Assembly: GCF_963678635.1 (NCBI RefSeq)
Contig: NC_087066.1
Location: 29,145,301-29,209,300 of the forward strand
From: Symsagittifera roscoffensis
Taxonomy: Eukaryota > Xenacoelomorpha > Acoela > Convolutidae
Length of the DNA stretch: 64,000 bases
Direction: 5' to 3'
Shown here: positions 10,880 through 23,107 of the stretch, piece after piece
Position numbering within the stretch: the first letter of the stretch is position 1
Layout of the letters: each line of letters opens with the position of its first letter
Translations under genes and position numbers: made by a program
Notes under the pieces: model-generated
Told to the model about the DNA's origin: nothing
Databases searched by the model: none
Seen by the model: only the letters and a program-made list of their open reading frames with translations

Positions 10880-11400
10880 GTTTATCCATTATCCAAACTA
10901 TGTAACCTATCATGGGCGTAATGTCTGACTCTAATTGCCCCTTAACACGCGTAATTAGAGTTGGGGCAGACTCTTTCATCCAGCGAGACCAAATGGTGTT
11001 TGTGTAGCTCTGCGAGCGAGCATAGCGTTTTCCAAGATCGAATAACTCCTCTGAAGAAAACATACAAACGCTGGTATCGAGACTCAAAAAATGGTTCAAG
11101 TTGTTGCAATCAAAATCCAAAAAATTCGGTGGTAACAGATTTCAATTGTCGTGCTTTGAGCGTATGAAAAGTTTTGATACGCGTTCATTTCACGTATTAA
11201 CACAAGGTTAACTCCTTGTCGGCTCAAACACATTGTCTTGTTGTCTGAACAAATAACAGAAAACGAAAAAAGATTTTGGACCAATCGCTCGATGCCATTG
11301 ACGCATGAATTCGTGACCATGGATGGAACCAAATGTATGTGGACGGCTTTGGAGAACAAAAAGTTGAAGTATACTATCAGTTTATTCCCATTACATATAT
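10880..11400 (-). pseudogene. BEL/Pao integrase remnant
   Basis: On the reverse strand a diverged integrase core reads K-A-V-H-I-H-L-V-P-S, then N-G-I-E-R-L and I-C-S-D-N-K. It aligns to the better preserved copy at 32945-33763 (R-A-V-H-L-D-R-V, A-I-E-R-F and I-W-S-N-N). The post-integrase domain follows in the order expected for BEL/Pao pol, with A-R-S-Q-S-Y-T-N-T-I-W-S-R-W and R-V-K-G-Q. The conserved middle (the W-x-F-N-P and H-H-G-G region) is missing and frames change, so it is dead. No flanking LTRs were seen. Confidence 0.7.
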
Positions 11401-11540
11401 AACTATTTCGCAACTTGTTAAATATTGCTCGACAGGAAAAAAATAATAAGTCCTGATTGAAAATGGAACTTTTCAAAAACTTTGTCGTTGGTAGAAAACA
11501 TTTTTATAAATTAACAAGACTACTCGTACCAGGGCGAAAC

Positions 11541-11806
11541 CCTGAATGTTCCGACTGCCGTTTAAGGTTTATGGAGCAGTAATAACATTAAAAAATTCAA
11601 TGAAATAAAACAAAATCAAAAATAAAATTCTAAAATTTGAATTTTTTAAATGAAAATCATCCCCCCACACGCCATACAAAGTACGAAAGGATAGATTTCG
11701 CTCCTTGTAACAAACCAATTATGGCACATAAGCTTCTTTTAACCAATTTGGAACGATTTCTAAGGCGGATTAACTCTCCGCTTACGCGTTAATAGCGCGA
11801 AATATA
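11541..11806. repeat. Dispersed repeat R, copy 2
   Basis: Direct-orientation relative of 7195-7466, with the same succession of blocks from CCTGAATGTTCCGA to TTAATAGCGCGAAATATA. Differences are scattered substitutions and shortened A- and C-runs. Confidence 0.75.
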
Positions 11807-12495
11807 TCGCACGTTAATTGTCCCAAATTGGCCAAAATGGCAATCTTTAAACCCCCATAACTTTACGAAAAATGATTACAGGTGAAATATCTTTTCAAAT
11901 TTGAGCTCAGGGCAACAATACCTTTTGAATGATAAAAAAAATCCGTCAAAAATGGCTAGTTAAAAAGTCGAAATTTGTCTGAAGAAAAAAAAAACCCACC
12001 CCGAGCACAAATATTCCGTTACTTTCGTATCGAAAGTCGGAACAATAAAAACTTTTAACAAATTTTGATTTAGTTGCACTGGAAAATTGACTGAGAAAAA
12101 CAAAAAAGGAAACTTATTAAAGTTCCTAGTTTCGATTCTCAGCTTTTTCTTAGCTTTCACTCGAAAGCTGTAACATCTTGTGATGCTTACGAAACCTTTT
12201 GGCCCCCATAACACGTAACTTACGGGCTCAGCCAAAAAAGCCAAAAAAACTTTAAAATTACATATTTAAAACTGACATTTTAATCCCACTGGCAGAAAAA
12301 ATGGTCAGCAACATGTCTCAATCTTAGCATTGAATCTCTGGTAGTCGAAGAGTAAAATGCAGAAACTTTTCGTTTATTTAGCTCCTTGAAAACTAAGAGT
12401 CGCAACTTCGATCCCTTGGTCGAATTAGAGTTTTATGTTTAAACTCTGTAAATCTGAATCGATTGGCGTGGTGACCAAATTTTCATAATTGCAAC
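11807..12495. other. Intergenic, no gene seen
   Basis: No recognisable gene or repeat structure. Short reading frames here look like chance. Confidence 0.35.
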
Positions 12496-12497
12496 GC

Positions 12498-12890
12498 AGG
12501 TCAAAGTCTGCAAAGTCTAAACATAAAACTGCAAAATCTGACCATAAATTTGCAAACTCTGAAAATAAACCCTGTAAAGTCTAAACATAAGTCAGCAAAG
12601 TCTGCAAAATAAAATCTGCAAAGTCCGATCATAAAGTCTGCAAAGTCTATCATCAGCAAAATCTGAACATAAGTCTGCAAAACCTGAAAGTAAATTTCCA
12701 AATTCAGAACATTAGCTTTCATAATCTGAAAAAAGTCTGCAAATTCTGAACATAAGTCTGCAAAATCAGAACATAAGTCTGCAAATCTGGACATAAAAAT
12801 TGCAAAGTCTAAACATAAGTCTGATAAGTCTTAACGTAAAGTCTTCAAATTCTAAACATAATACTGCAACTTAAACATAATAAGGCTCAA
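12498..12890. repeat. Minisatellite with ~20-bp unit
   Basis: About 18-20 imperfect copies of a unit close to GTCTGCAAAGTCTAAACATAA. Substitutions and unit-length changes (17-24 bases) interrupt it. The reverse strand reads as repeated F-A-D-L-C, which is a by-product of the array and not a protein repeat. Confidence 0.9.
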
Positions 12891-13472
12891 CAGCAGCTGA
12901 TTTTGAAAAAAAAAGTGTCGTTTAACCTGAAATTATATAAAACAGTTCCTTTCAATGCCTTTAATTCAGAAAAAATCAGTCTGAGAATGGAATGAAGTTT
13001 TTTTCTTACAGAAAAATCAAAAAAATAAATTCTTTTACAACCAGGCACATTACAGAAATAATTTATTATAAATTCACAATTTTGGTAGCGCGATTCGAAT
13101 GGTCATCGTAAGGCTGCAAGCCTGTTTGTAGTTGTCTATCGAGAGAAATTTGGAGAATCAGAGTCCATGTTTTTGTTTGTATCCGATTGAAACCTAAAGT
13201 TTTGCATAAACCGTTTCTGTTGATGTAGATCTAAAACAAAAAGACCAAGGATTTTTATTTATGGTTTCTTAATATGAAAAAAACTAGTTACTCGACAAAA
13301 AAAACTTAATTTTGACCAGAAAACTTTTGAAATGAAATCAGTATCATTTAGATAAAGGTCTCTGATTTAAGAAAAAAATGTCTAATTAAGTTGCTGGGCA
13401 TTGCATTACATTTAACAAAATGTTTTATTCTAATTTAATAACCTTATTGATAAAAAAGCTTAACTAGCCCAC
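12891..13472. other. Intergenic, no gene seen
   Basis: AT-rich, with poly(A)/(T) runs. It borders the 3' end of the reverse-strand LINE at 13473, and no LINE tail repeat was evident. Confidence 0.35.
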
Positions 13473-14820
13473 TTATTTTTTCTTAAATTTATTCACTACA
13501 GATCGCGTTTGTTTTGTTCTAATCCGAGTGTCACTTAAACAGTGATTAATTATTTCTTTTGATGTTATGAAATTATTCACTTCTGTACTCGTATGTTCTT
13601 TTCTTTTTTTTCTTAATAGTTTTAAGACTTCGTATGTAGGTAGCTCAGAGATTGAATAATTTTTTTTCACCTCGTCGATCTTCCTTCATCAATGATTTTC
13701 CTGTTGATTATTCTCTTTAAAATAAGATTGTTATTTGAGTAGTTTTTCTAGATTCGTTTTTGAGCTGCAGCCATAAATCAGTATTCTAATTTGATAAATT
13801 GGTTTTAACTAGCTTTTACTTACTCTCAGTAGTTGTTTCACCGATATCGTTTCTAGTTTGATGGAGAAATGAAATGAATTTTCCGCATCTATTTTCACAT
13901 GTCGGATATTTCAGTGAAACTCAAGTTGCGATCAAATTGAACTCCTAAAAATCGATCATCATTTTCTGTTTTCGAGACATTTTCTCGAAGTTTCATTTTT
14001 AAATTTCTTTGAGCTAAAAACAAATGCTTTGTTTTTTTCTTGATTCATCGTAAGTTCACTTTTCTATGTTGTTCGCGTTTCTATGTTTCAATGTTGTTCA
14101 AACCTAGATCATAATTTTCTTCCGAAACTTCGCCCTATACAATAGTATCATCTGCAGGAAGAACCACGTTGGTATTTATTGGAATCCCGGGGAGATCATT
14201 GATGTAAACTAGAAATAGAAGTGGACCCAGAGCTGATCCCTGAGATAACCCGCTTTTTATTTTATGTTAAGTACTCTTTGCTTGATTTATTTGAACAAAG
14301 TGGTAACAATTCTCGAGATATGGTTTAAGCATCAAAAATGTTTAACCTCTACGTCCGTACTTTAAGCACTTTTGAAACCAAATTTGAAGGTTCACAATAT
14401 CAAAAGTTTTCGGTCAATCACTAAGGTAAAACTAATTTTCTTAGTAGACAAAAAATTCTCAACTGTTTCGAGAAAATCCAGAGTTGCATCAACTATTGAT
14501 CATTTTGACAAGAAATCTTTCTGTTTGTTCAAAACCACTTCATGAAATCTAACAAAACTCCAAAATGATTGTTTTTCAGTTACCTTACTAAAAACTGGTA
14601 GAAGTGATATTGGCCCGTATTTTAAGTTCGTGTCTTTTTTTTCACTTTTGTGAATGGGGAATAGTCTTAGCAAGTTTCGAACATTCCGGATAAGACCCTT
14701 CTCCAAGTATTCAAAAAAATAAAACTGTCGAGGTTGAAAAGTTTGCTGGACTATTTGTTTTTTTGATAAATTTTGAGAGTATTTTGCAATCATGGTCTTT
14801 TTTGGTTTGCAAACTACCAA
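13473..14820 (-). mobile_element. Decayed LINE (non-LTR retrotransposon), reverse strand
   Basis: Reading the reverse strand from about 14820, broken frames give P-I-S-L-L-P-V-F-S-K-V (RT motif like N-Y-R-P-I-S-L-L-P), then S-A-L-G-P-L-L-F-L-V-Y-I-N-D-L-P, then a catalytic-box relative L-P-A-D-D-T. The order matches the RT domain of jockey/CR1/RTE-like LINEs. A 65-codon frame at 13473-13670 (E-L-P-T-Y-E, R-T-K-Q-T-R-S-V-V-N-K-F-K) resembles the C-terminal tail of such elements. Stops and frameshifts are frequent. The endonuclease domain was not identified, so it is probably 5'-truncated. Confidence 0.75.
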
Positions 14821-16691
14821 TGGTTCAAAAAACTTCTTTTTCTGCCTTTTTAGATAAATAACATGTATTCTTTACTGTTCTTACGGTTTTAATTTTGCAC
14901 TTAATTTTAAAGTTTTAGCTGGTTTTGGTCAAATGTCAACCAACAAATTGATTTAAAGCCTCGACTAAAATATTAATCATGTTGCATTGTTCATCTGCGT
15001 CTTTTTTTTTACTGTTGGCTCCACACTGTTGACGAACTCAAAACGATTTGTTGTTTCTGTTTGTGACTCATAAAATTTACTAAGCGAGTCTCTTACCATC
15101 AATTTAACTTTTTACGTTGTTTTTGTGTATGTTTTTTTGCGGCTTGTGTAGGATTTTGTAGAAAACTTTGAATAATATGTGTTTTTTCCTACTTCACGTT
15201 TGATTTCATAGGAAATATAGATTTTGGTATCTCTTTTGCTTCTGATTTAAAGCTGACCTAATTTTGTCCAGATCATTTTGAAACTGATTTATAAGTAGAA
15301 AAAAAGCCTCGTTGAGGGGTATATACAGAAAATTCCCTTCAATTTTTTAATATTTTACAAGTAAATTTGCAAGATATGGGGAAACCAAGCCATCCACACT
15401 AACAAACATTCACTTGCTTTAATTATACAACCAACTATATAGCATAATTAATCTGTTGCAATTTCACAATTTACGGGATTTTCTATTTAATCTTTTCACC
15501 CTCATTGGCTATAAAAAATAACAAAAATTATGAAATAACAGTTCTACAACAAAACGCATAAAAATTCTGTTCTCATAGAAAACTTTCCCTCAAATAACCA
15601 GTCGATCTAAATGAGCTTTTATTCCGTCTCAATTCCGGTCATTTTTTTCAAAACTATTCTTCAAAGTTTTTGAATGTCTTTTCAAATTCAAAGTTAAATT
15701 CATTTGAATTTCTGAAAAAAAAGGCCTACATAACTCGGCATTTGCCTGACACATGCTTTTAGATACTTTTTAACAATCAGAGGACAAGTTATTAAAGCCG
15801 ATTCACCAGGGCACAAGATATTGGATTGGACGATGCTACTAATTAAATAAAACTAAATTTAGACTTTAATTTTTTCTGCATAACTTGCATTTTGGTTCAA
15901 TATCAAAGTTCTTACAAAAATTTTTGCTGAAAACAACTTTTTTTTATAAAAAAGAGTAATTTACCCCCTAAATGATCGAAATAGTTAGTTTTAAAAATTT
16001 ATAAAAACGCTATCGAAATGCATAAACTAATTAATTGGGAAGTGTGAGAAAATGATTTTCAGGAAAAACAGCTCAAAAGATAGCAAAACGTAATCTGTCA
16101 ACAATTTTCAGTCACGCTAACAGGTCAATTTTGTCTTGTTTCCTATTTTTGTAAGTTTGCATTAACACCTAGTTCCGTCTTAGGGCACTATTAACCTATT
16201 TGTTGTCTGATTTCTTTAGCCCCTTCACCAGTTACTGTTCACTGGGATTCTGAGAAAAATCGTTACCATGAAAACAAATCCTGAGATCTGGCGTGATAGC
16301 AAACTAATGATGTTTGCCGTTTGTAATGCTTCAAATTTATTGCAATCTGCCGCCATCAAGATCCAATTATTTGCAATAAATAATAAATGCAATTTGACTG
16401 GACAGTTTGAAAGCCATATGTTACTAATGAACTAGTACGCATCAGAAAAAGTATAATTTTTTGTTGCATAAAAAACAAGTCTTTTTCAGCAAAAAAAAAC
16501 ACAAATACAGTTAAACAAAATGCCGTTTTGTTTTCCTAAGCAGCTGTGCAAAGCCTGAAATAAATTATTTACATGTTTGGAATTTTTCTCAAAACGATCA
16601 CAGTTAGAAAAAGTGTTTCATCAATTTATTTGATTTTTAAACGCTACATCAATTGCACTTTAAATCAAGTACATACCACCCAGATCAAAGT
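14821..16691. other. Intergenic region upstream of gene C
   Basis: No gene is supported. The part nearest 14821 could hold unrecognised LINE sequence. The last few hundred bases before 16692 presumably contain the gene C promoter, but no convincing TATA or initiator could be assigned. Confidence 0.35.
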
Positions 16692-18828
16692 ATGGAATGC
16701 CCTATTTGCACCGACCAAATCAAAGATCCGAGGGCTTTACCGTGTGGTCATTGTTATTGTGGGCCTCAAAAACCCTGCCTGAACAAACTACAAAATCGCC
16801 CAGGATTTTTAGCATGTGCAACTTGCCGGATAGAACATCAAATGCTTATATCTCAAATAAAACCTCTCTATGGGATACGCGAAGTTTTAGAAAACCATGC
16901 TCAAGAAAAGCAAAAACTCCTGGGTGAATTGAAAAAACTGACCAAGGAGAAGGAAATGATGAGAAAGAAAACTGTTTTTACGCCACCTCCGTGTAGCAGT
17001 GAAAATTGCTCGAACACCGTTGATTTTTGGTGCAAAGATTGTCTGATTGCTTTTTGCGATGACTGCTCAGAATCAAAACATTATCGTCATTCGGTCTCGA
17101 GTTTTATAAAACATCTGCAAGATCAATTGCAACAAAAACTGGGCAAAAGTACAGACATTCAATTGAAGAATTTTATCAGTAACGGTTAGTAAAAAGCAAA
17201 TATTTATAAAAAGTTTTCAATTAAAATAAAAGTATCATATTATTTTCTAAAATCCATCCTGAAAGAAAAAAAATATGGACAGATCAAGCTGATAACTAAT
17301 AAGAGATACAAAAAAACTGTTAAAATTTTTTTAAATGATGCCATTAAAATCAACTGAGAACAACTCATTAGTTTAAAAATGGCGGGATAAGTCTCCGGGG
17401 CTGCACAACTGCCTCTCAGCTAATCTTTCAAAGTTTTGAAAATCTTTTATTGACGACAAGTGCTTTTCAACGCCAAATTAATAACAAATTGAAAGTTTTT
17501 CTACTTGAACTTCTAAATGAAATCTAAAAAGCCATTTCCATTGCTATTTTAAACACAAAACAAAAAACAGTTTCTTAAATTGAATTGCTCAGTGAAAGTA
17601 AAACAAGCTCAACAAAATTAATTTTAATAAAACGGGGAGTGTATAACAAATTAAAGATTTAGAGGTTTCTCCACTTTTTTCCCAGTCCCAAGAAACACCT
17701 CCGAAGAAACAGCAATGCGTGATCATAGCATCTTCTACATTTTGTTTTGTGTCTAATTTTAAAACAATTTGCAACTTTTTTAAAACAAATTTCGAGTTTA
17801 ATTTTTACCCTTCAGTGAAAAAAAAATTTTGGACACTGACTGTTAAGATTGGTTTTTAAGCGAAGTTTTTTTCAGGCAATCGGGAAATCCATAATGTGAC
17901 TGCAATCATAAACACATTGAGAATGCAAATAGGAGCCAATAGTGATTACCTCCACAAATTACGAGAAAGCGTTTCATACCACGAAACTATTGTTGACAAA
18001 ATGGAAACCTTTAATAGGTTCGCCAAAGCTGGCATTCACATGCCTTTCGAAGATATCCAAACGTTTCTGCAAAATTTTTTAATCGTTCCAAGTTGTGGAA
18101 ATAAACCAATGTGCGGAACCAAGAGTGTGTCAATTCAAACGATGCCAGTTGAAAACGTTTTAAGGAGTTCGGTTGACGAGTTGAAGTACCATAACTGATT
18201 TTGATAGTGCAAATATGCAGAAAAGTTGAGGGTATCAAAAACTATCAGAAATAAACAATGTTAGTTTCTAAAGAGTACTATTGATTGAAAAGCAGAGTTT
18301 TAGAAATGGCGTCTCTTGTGTAGTAGTTTTAAAGCATATTTTATGTAATGCTTCAACCATGCAAAAGATTCTTAATTGTATAATTGCACTAGCAATCACG
18401 TTAACACTTATCCCATTATTCGGAAGGCCTCCATTTCTTTTCCAAATATTAGGAGATTAAGAGTCAACGACCCTCCAATTTGGTCGAGCCAATTTACCTT
18501 TCAAAAGGACACTTTCAAAGTGGGATGTGTGATTAACCAGTGTGACAAATGGCATACAGAAATGTTGCAAGTTTTGGTGCAACGTCAGTTAAGGCATGAA
18601 TTCGAAAAACTGCCAATCGTTAGAATATCCACAGAAATTGTGAATCAATCCGCAAATTCACAAAACGTATACAAAGATGTTAAAAAGATGCAAGGATGTT
18701 CAATTGAGGGTGTTCAGATCTCCCGTGCATCATTATTTCCCCATACCCCAAACACTAGCGACGACTGTGATTTCTTCGTTAACAGCTGCGGCGCCATCGA
18801 CATTTCCTGCGAGTTTAAGCATTCTTAG
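16692..18828 (+). CDS. Gene C: RING/B-box/coiled-coil/MATH-like protein (TRIM37-like layout)
   Basis: Predicted exons are 16692-17184, 17876-18185 and 18393-18828, giving 412 aa in one frame. ATG 16692 is chosen because D and F also start M-x-C-x-I-C. RING ligands are C3, C6, C18, H20, C23, C29, C42 and C45, with five residues between C23 and C29 instead of the usual two. P-L-Y-G-I-R and a coil follow, then a B-box-type finger (C-x4-C, W-C-K-D-C, C-D-D-C, H-Y-R-H). Intron 1 (donor AACG|GTTAGT, acceptor TTTTTTCAG|G) is phase 1, as in D-F. Exon 2 holds a coiled coil, the P-F-E-D-I-Q-T-F-L block and VSIQT at 18127-18141. The last exon carries the MATH-like domain (I-S-T-E-I-V-N-Q-S). Likely an E3 ubiquitin ligase, by family inference. 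Intron 2 is unique to C and is built almost entirely of a MITE. Confidence 0.8.
18186..18392 (+). other. Gene-specific intron 2 of gene C
   Basis: Donor GAA|GTACCA and acceptor TTGCACTAG|C leave a phase-2 junction that keeps the frame and removes the stop at 18196. An alternative donor at 18180 has the same phase. D, E and F have no intron at this point. 183 of its 207 bases are the MITE at 18207-18389. Confidence 0.65.
18207..18389. mobile_element. TA-flanked MITE forming an intron
   Basis: Left end GTGCAAATATGCA and right end, read on the other strand, GTGCAATTATACA match at 11 of 13 positions. TA flanks both sides (18205-18206 and 18390-18391), as in Tc1/mariner-type insertions. There is no coding sequence. 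The right TA plus the next host G supplies the intron's acceptor AG. Confidence 0.65.
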
Positions 18829-18890
18829 AGTCTGTGGGGCTTGAGATATGATGAACGAATGTCTCTAGATTTACTATAAACTCCTTGTGA

Positions 18891-18896
18891 AATAAA
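18891..18896 (+). promoter_or_regulatory. Poly(A) signal of gene C
   Basis: AATAAA lies 63 bases after the stop codon of gene C, a normal position for 3' end formation in animals. Confidence 0.65.
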
Positions 18897-18899
18897 AGT

Positions 18900-21360
18900 T
18901 CAATTTATATTGAAGTATTTTAATTATCAGTTTTATCTATCATCAAGTCAACATCACTGGGTTCTTTTGTGCACTCTTTTTGAACTCAAAAATACCATCG
19001 CTTCCATTCGCAGTTAAAATATGAAGGTGTTTTATTAATACTTCTAATTGTAATTTTGAAAAGAAGGATAGCCGGTTACTGTGCAAGCAGCATATAATGT
19101 TCCGACCATAGTCATAGTCTTAAAAAATACAACTTGAATGCTTTCTGTTTGCAAATTAGCGTTTTTTTCGGCGTTGCTTTTTTTCGTCGTCAGATGAAAG
19201 GAGGGCTGAATAAAAAACTAGAGACTAGGCATATTCGACAATCACAACAAAAAATTCAACTTGAAAAAAAAGTTCGCAGAAACATGACTAGGAAAGCGAA
19301 AAAAAATCGCAAAAAAAAATTTAATTTTTTTTTGCTGTTTTTTGAATTTTTGTGAAGTTTTTGATTCCAGAAAGGCGCTAAAGTACTGAAAGAACTAATA
19401 CTACCCAAGTATAACTAATTTTTTTTCGTTTTAAATTAGGCTACTGTAAGCCTTTAAGCTATTGAAATAGGCTATTATAAGCCTACTCGCTCGCTTTATT
19501 GGCTCGAATTAAGACGGAAAACCAAAAAATTCGGTTTTCTCGACATATTGGGAATGTTTTTGAAATTTCTCAATGTCGTTCGAATCACGACCCTAAGAAC
19601 TCATTAAGATATATCCCTCTACTGTCTCCGATGATTATTTGTGGTAGCTGATTTTGCGTGGAAATTTAAAAAAAGAAAAAGAAACTAAAACACGCAATTT
19701 TTCAAATGATCAGAAAAAAATCAAATAACATAGCAAAGTCTGGTCAGAACAAAAATAACAAAGCAAAGCGATTTTTTTAATGTCAAAAAAGTTTCTGTTG
19801 GAAACGAGGTCAGCTAGATAAAATCAATTCGTCCAAACAAGCAGATTACACTCACAATAACGTTGAAAAAGAGTTAAAGTTAAACGGTCATTTCTTTAAT
19901 TTGATTTTTTTTCTTTCTCTTAAGTAAATTCTGTTGAGAAAAGAAAAAATCAGACCAAGTTTTCAAAACAGATCATTGTCTTGTCTTCTTTAGAAACCAA
20001 ATCACGAACAGTATGGCTTACTAAAAACACGGTAGACACTCTACAAAACGTCCCAATTCCTGCACCACAGTTTCTTTTCATTCCTTCTAGAGCAGCGTCA
20101 ATCCACAAAAAAATCAATCAGAATCGAAACTAATTTTTCTAGTTTTACAGTTTATAGTTTTGCAAATTTTTCAAGTTACACAGAAACTAAATTTTAGAAC
20201 TACAAAACGAAAGTGAGAATTGTCAGCCTGTACAACCTTTTAACACGCCTTATTAAAAACGCTGACCGCGAGAAGAAACAATTTTTGAGTAGTTGATCAC
20301 CATGTGCTTTTGATAGCTTAAAAAAATTGACGCTCTCAAAACAGTTTATACACCATCTTAACATTTTGTTACAGTATTTTGTAACAGAATTTATTTTGTC
20401 TGAATATTTTGTTACAGAATTTGAAAAAGGCACTTTTTTGTAATTCAAACAAATTGGATAGTAGTAAATCGTAATAAAAATTTTAAAATTTTTTAAAAAT
20501 TTTGTAGCAAAAGTATCTATGTTACAAACTTTTTTGTCAGACAAGTCAAAATTTTACTCTTTTTTAAAAGAGAAATTCCCTATCTTGTAACATTTTTAAA
20601 GCTTATTTTTGTAAAAAGTTGTAAGGTTTTTCTAGAAAAGTTCTAAGATAGCGACTTTTGCATAACCCGCGCTTTTATGAGCATTGAATCATTCAAAATT
20701 GTGCAAAATTTGCACTTGAAGCTATGTAGTAAAGCGTTTCAAATGTCTTTTCTCTATGGTTTTAGGTTTGATCACAGTCTTCACATGGATCACACAATTC
20801 AATGAAAAACTGCAACATATTTTTAAACGTCTCTTGTTTTGCAAAAGATGTAGTCATAGTTGCAAACAACTTGACAGTTTTGTTGAATCTATTGAAATTT
20901 TTTGTGCGTTTAGTTGGATATATAAAAAAAAACAAATCTTGATATTTCGTTGTGATGTAAGGTGAGGCAACAGATGTTTGGAACGAGACTAGCTTACTTC
21001 CTGATCTCTGCATTAAGTTACCTTAACTAGAAAAAATTAGATTGCAGATGAGTTATTTTGCGTGCATCAACGATTCTCAGCAAAATAGTGTTTATTTCCT
21101 ATGTTTGACTGAGTATAATTCTGGATTGACCCAAATTGCTAATCATACAATTTCTGTTAATAAAAAAGATATATCTTAAAATCTCGATACAAGTCCGTAC
21201 ACCAAAAACTTTGCTTGAAAATAGCATTTTTAGCAGTTTTTTTATAAAAAGAACTTGCGCGACAAACCATTTTCTAAACATGGAAATGAATTATCAGCCT
21301 TCTTTCCATCTACAAAGAACAACGAAGTCAGGCAAGCAAAATTAGAAAAAAGTTAGAAGC
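18900..21360. other. Intergenic, no gene seen
   Basis: AT-rich with no supported gene. A short cluster of TTTTGTTACAG-like phrases at about 20360-20420 is an imperfect tandem repeat. Imperfect AGGCTAnTnTAAGCCT palindromes occur near 19440-19485. Small frames present look like chance. Confidence 0.35.
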
Positions 21361-21539
21361 TGGGAAGAGAAAACACAACGGAATTACAAGACTTATTGCA
21401 AAAATTGGAACAACATTTGAAAAAATGACACGGAACTGAACTCTTACACGCGTAAACAAAAAATTGAAGAGTGTTAAATCCCAACCAAAACCTTTTTGAA
21501 ATTATGTTAATAAGAAACTGAAGTCAACCGTGACGATAC

Positions 21540-23107
21540 CTGCACTCAAGCTAGGAAAAAATGCATGGGCAAGACCTGATAAGGACAAAACTGAGACCCT
21601 ATCAACCTTTTTCAAATCAGTTTCTACTATAGAAACGCCAGGCGACTGGGACGTTGTAGAAAGTCAAGAAAATTCAAAAATCAGAAGAAATTTTCCTTAC
21701 TGAAGAGATAACTTCGAAAGAAATTTCTGAGCTAGACAATACAAAATCAATGGGACAAAATAATCCGCACCCACGGATTCTCTATGAAACTCGAAATGAA
21801 ATAGTCAAAACTTGGACTTTAATATTTCAAAAATCTTAGGAACTTGGTGAAACTCCTGAGGATTAGAGACATGAAAATATCACGGCGGTATATAAGAAGG
21901 ACTCAAAGAACGATCCAAATAATAATAGACCAGTCAACTTAACATCAATATGCTGCAAAGTGTTAGAAAAAGTTATAAGGCTGCACATGGTCTGTTACTT
22001 TAGTATGAACAAAACTATATCAAATCATCAATTTGGATGTTTACCCGGCTGATCGACAGCACGTCAATTGATATGAGTACTAGACGACTGGACTGCAGAG
22101 TTAGACAAAGGCTATGGAGTCGATGTTATTTATATTGACTTTCAAAAAGCTTTTGATAGTGTCCCCTATAGAAGACTACTGAACATTATCTCCAGATATG
22201 GAATCAGAGGCAAAATTCTGGGCTGGATAACTGCTTTGTCCTTCAACAGGAAACAGCGAGTAGTAGTGGACGAAAGGCACTCAGACTGGGTTCCTGTCAA
22301 CAGCGGAGTCCCTCAATGATTGGTACTAGGAACAAAACTGTTGGTACTGTACATCAACTCCATGAGAGACGGAGTCACCTCAAATATGCTTCTTTATGAT
22401 GATGATGCAAAAGATCAAAAACCAATTGCAACCAATGAAGAAAAAGACAAACTGCAGACTGATCTGAATCGACTGGTCCAAAGGAAGTTTGATAAAAATT
22501 AGTCTATCAAAGTACCACAAACTATCACTATCAGGAAGAACGAAAACGACAGAAAAACTTATACATTGGATGGCAAACCACCTTGACCAATGTAGAAAAC
22601 CAGAAAGACCTGGGGGTCATCCTTGACTCCAGATTACTGTTTCGAGAACATATTGCTAAGAAAAAAAAGTTAGCTAAAAATATTTTTGAACTTAACGGAG
22701 AAAATCATGGCAACTGTCTGCAAAACATTGCTGAGATCGCATCTGGTATACACCAATCAGTCGTGGAACTCGTTCCTGTAAAAATACAAAGAAGCGATTG
22801 AAAATGTTCAGCGAAGGGTAACCAGATTAGTCCCAAGCTTAAGCAAATTAGGTTACTATGAAATATTGAAAATTTTGCGTGGGCGTATGACAGAAGCGCA
22901 CAAATCTTGAATTGTTTTTATAATGTAACAGCAATTGAAGGAATGCTTACAATAAATGAAATAAATTCTTGTGGAAATTCACGGATTTGTTTACAAAGTA
23001 GCTTCTTCACTATAGCAGCCATAAACTACTGGAACTCACTACCAGAAGCTGTAATTTCTAGCGTTTACATCAATTTGTTCAACTCAAGGCTGGATAAATA
23101 TTTATGA
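21540..23107 (+). mobile_element. Decayed CR1-like LINE
   Basis: Translation across several frames and stops gives consecutive RT landmarks: N-N-R-P-V-N-L-T-S-I-C-C-K-V-L-E-K, N-H-Q-F-G, V-I-Y-I-D-F-Q-K-A-F-D-S-V-P, G-I-R-G-K-I-L-G-W-I, V-N-S-G-V-P-Q, and the catalytic box as L-Y-D-D-D-A-K where F-A-D-D-x-K is usual. After the RT come L-G-V-I-L and a tail with Y-W-N-S-L-P-E-A-V and L-F-N-S-R-L-D-K-Y-L, typical of CR1/L2-type elements. Stops inside core motifs show it is dead. No endonuclease domain was recognised upstream. Confidence 0.85.

Noticed and set aside
12501-12794. Reverse-strand frame with F-A-D-L-C repeats
   Set aside because: It is the translation of the 20-bp minisatellite; unit lengths are not multiples of three throughout.
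12498-12890. CRISPR-like array
   Set aside because: Units abut with no constant repeat alternating with unique spacers, and the host is eukaryotic.
16573-16691. Longer N-termini for gene C from upstream ATGs
   Set aside because: C, D, E and F agree on starting two residues before the first RING cysteine; upstream residues are not conserved.
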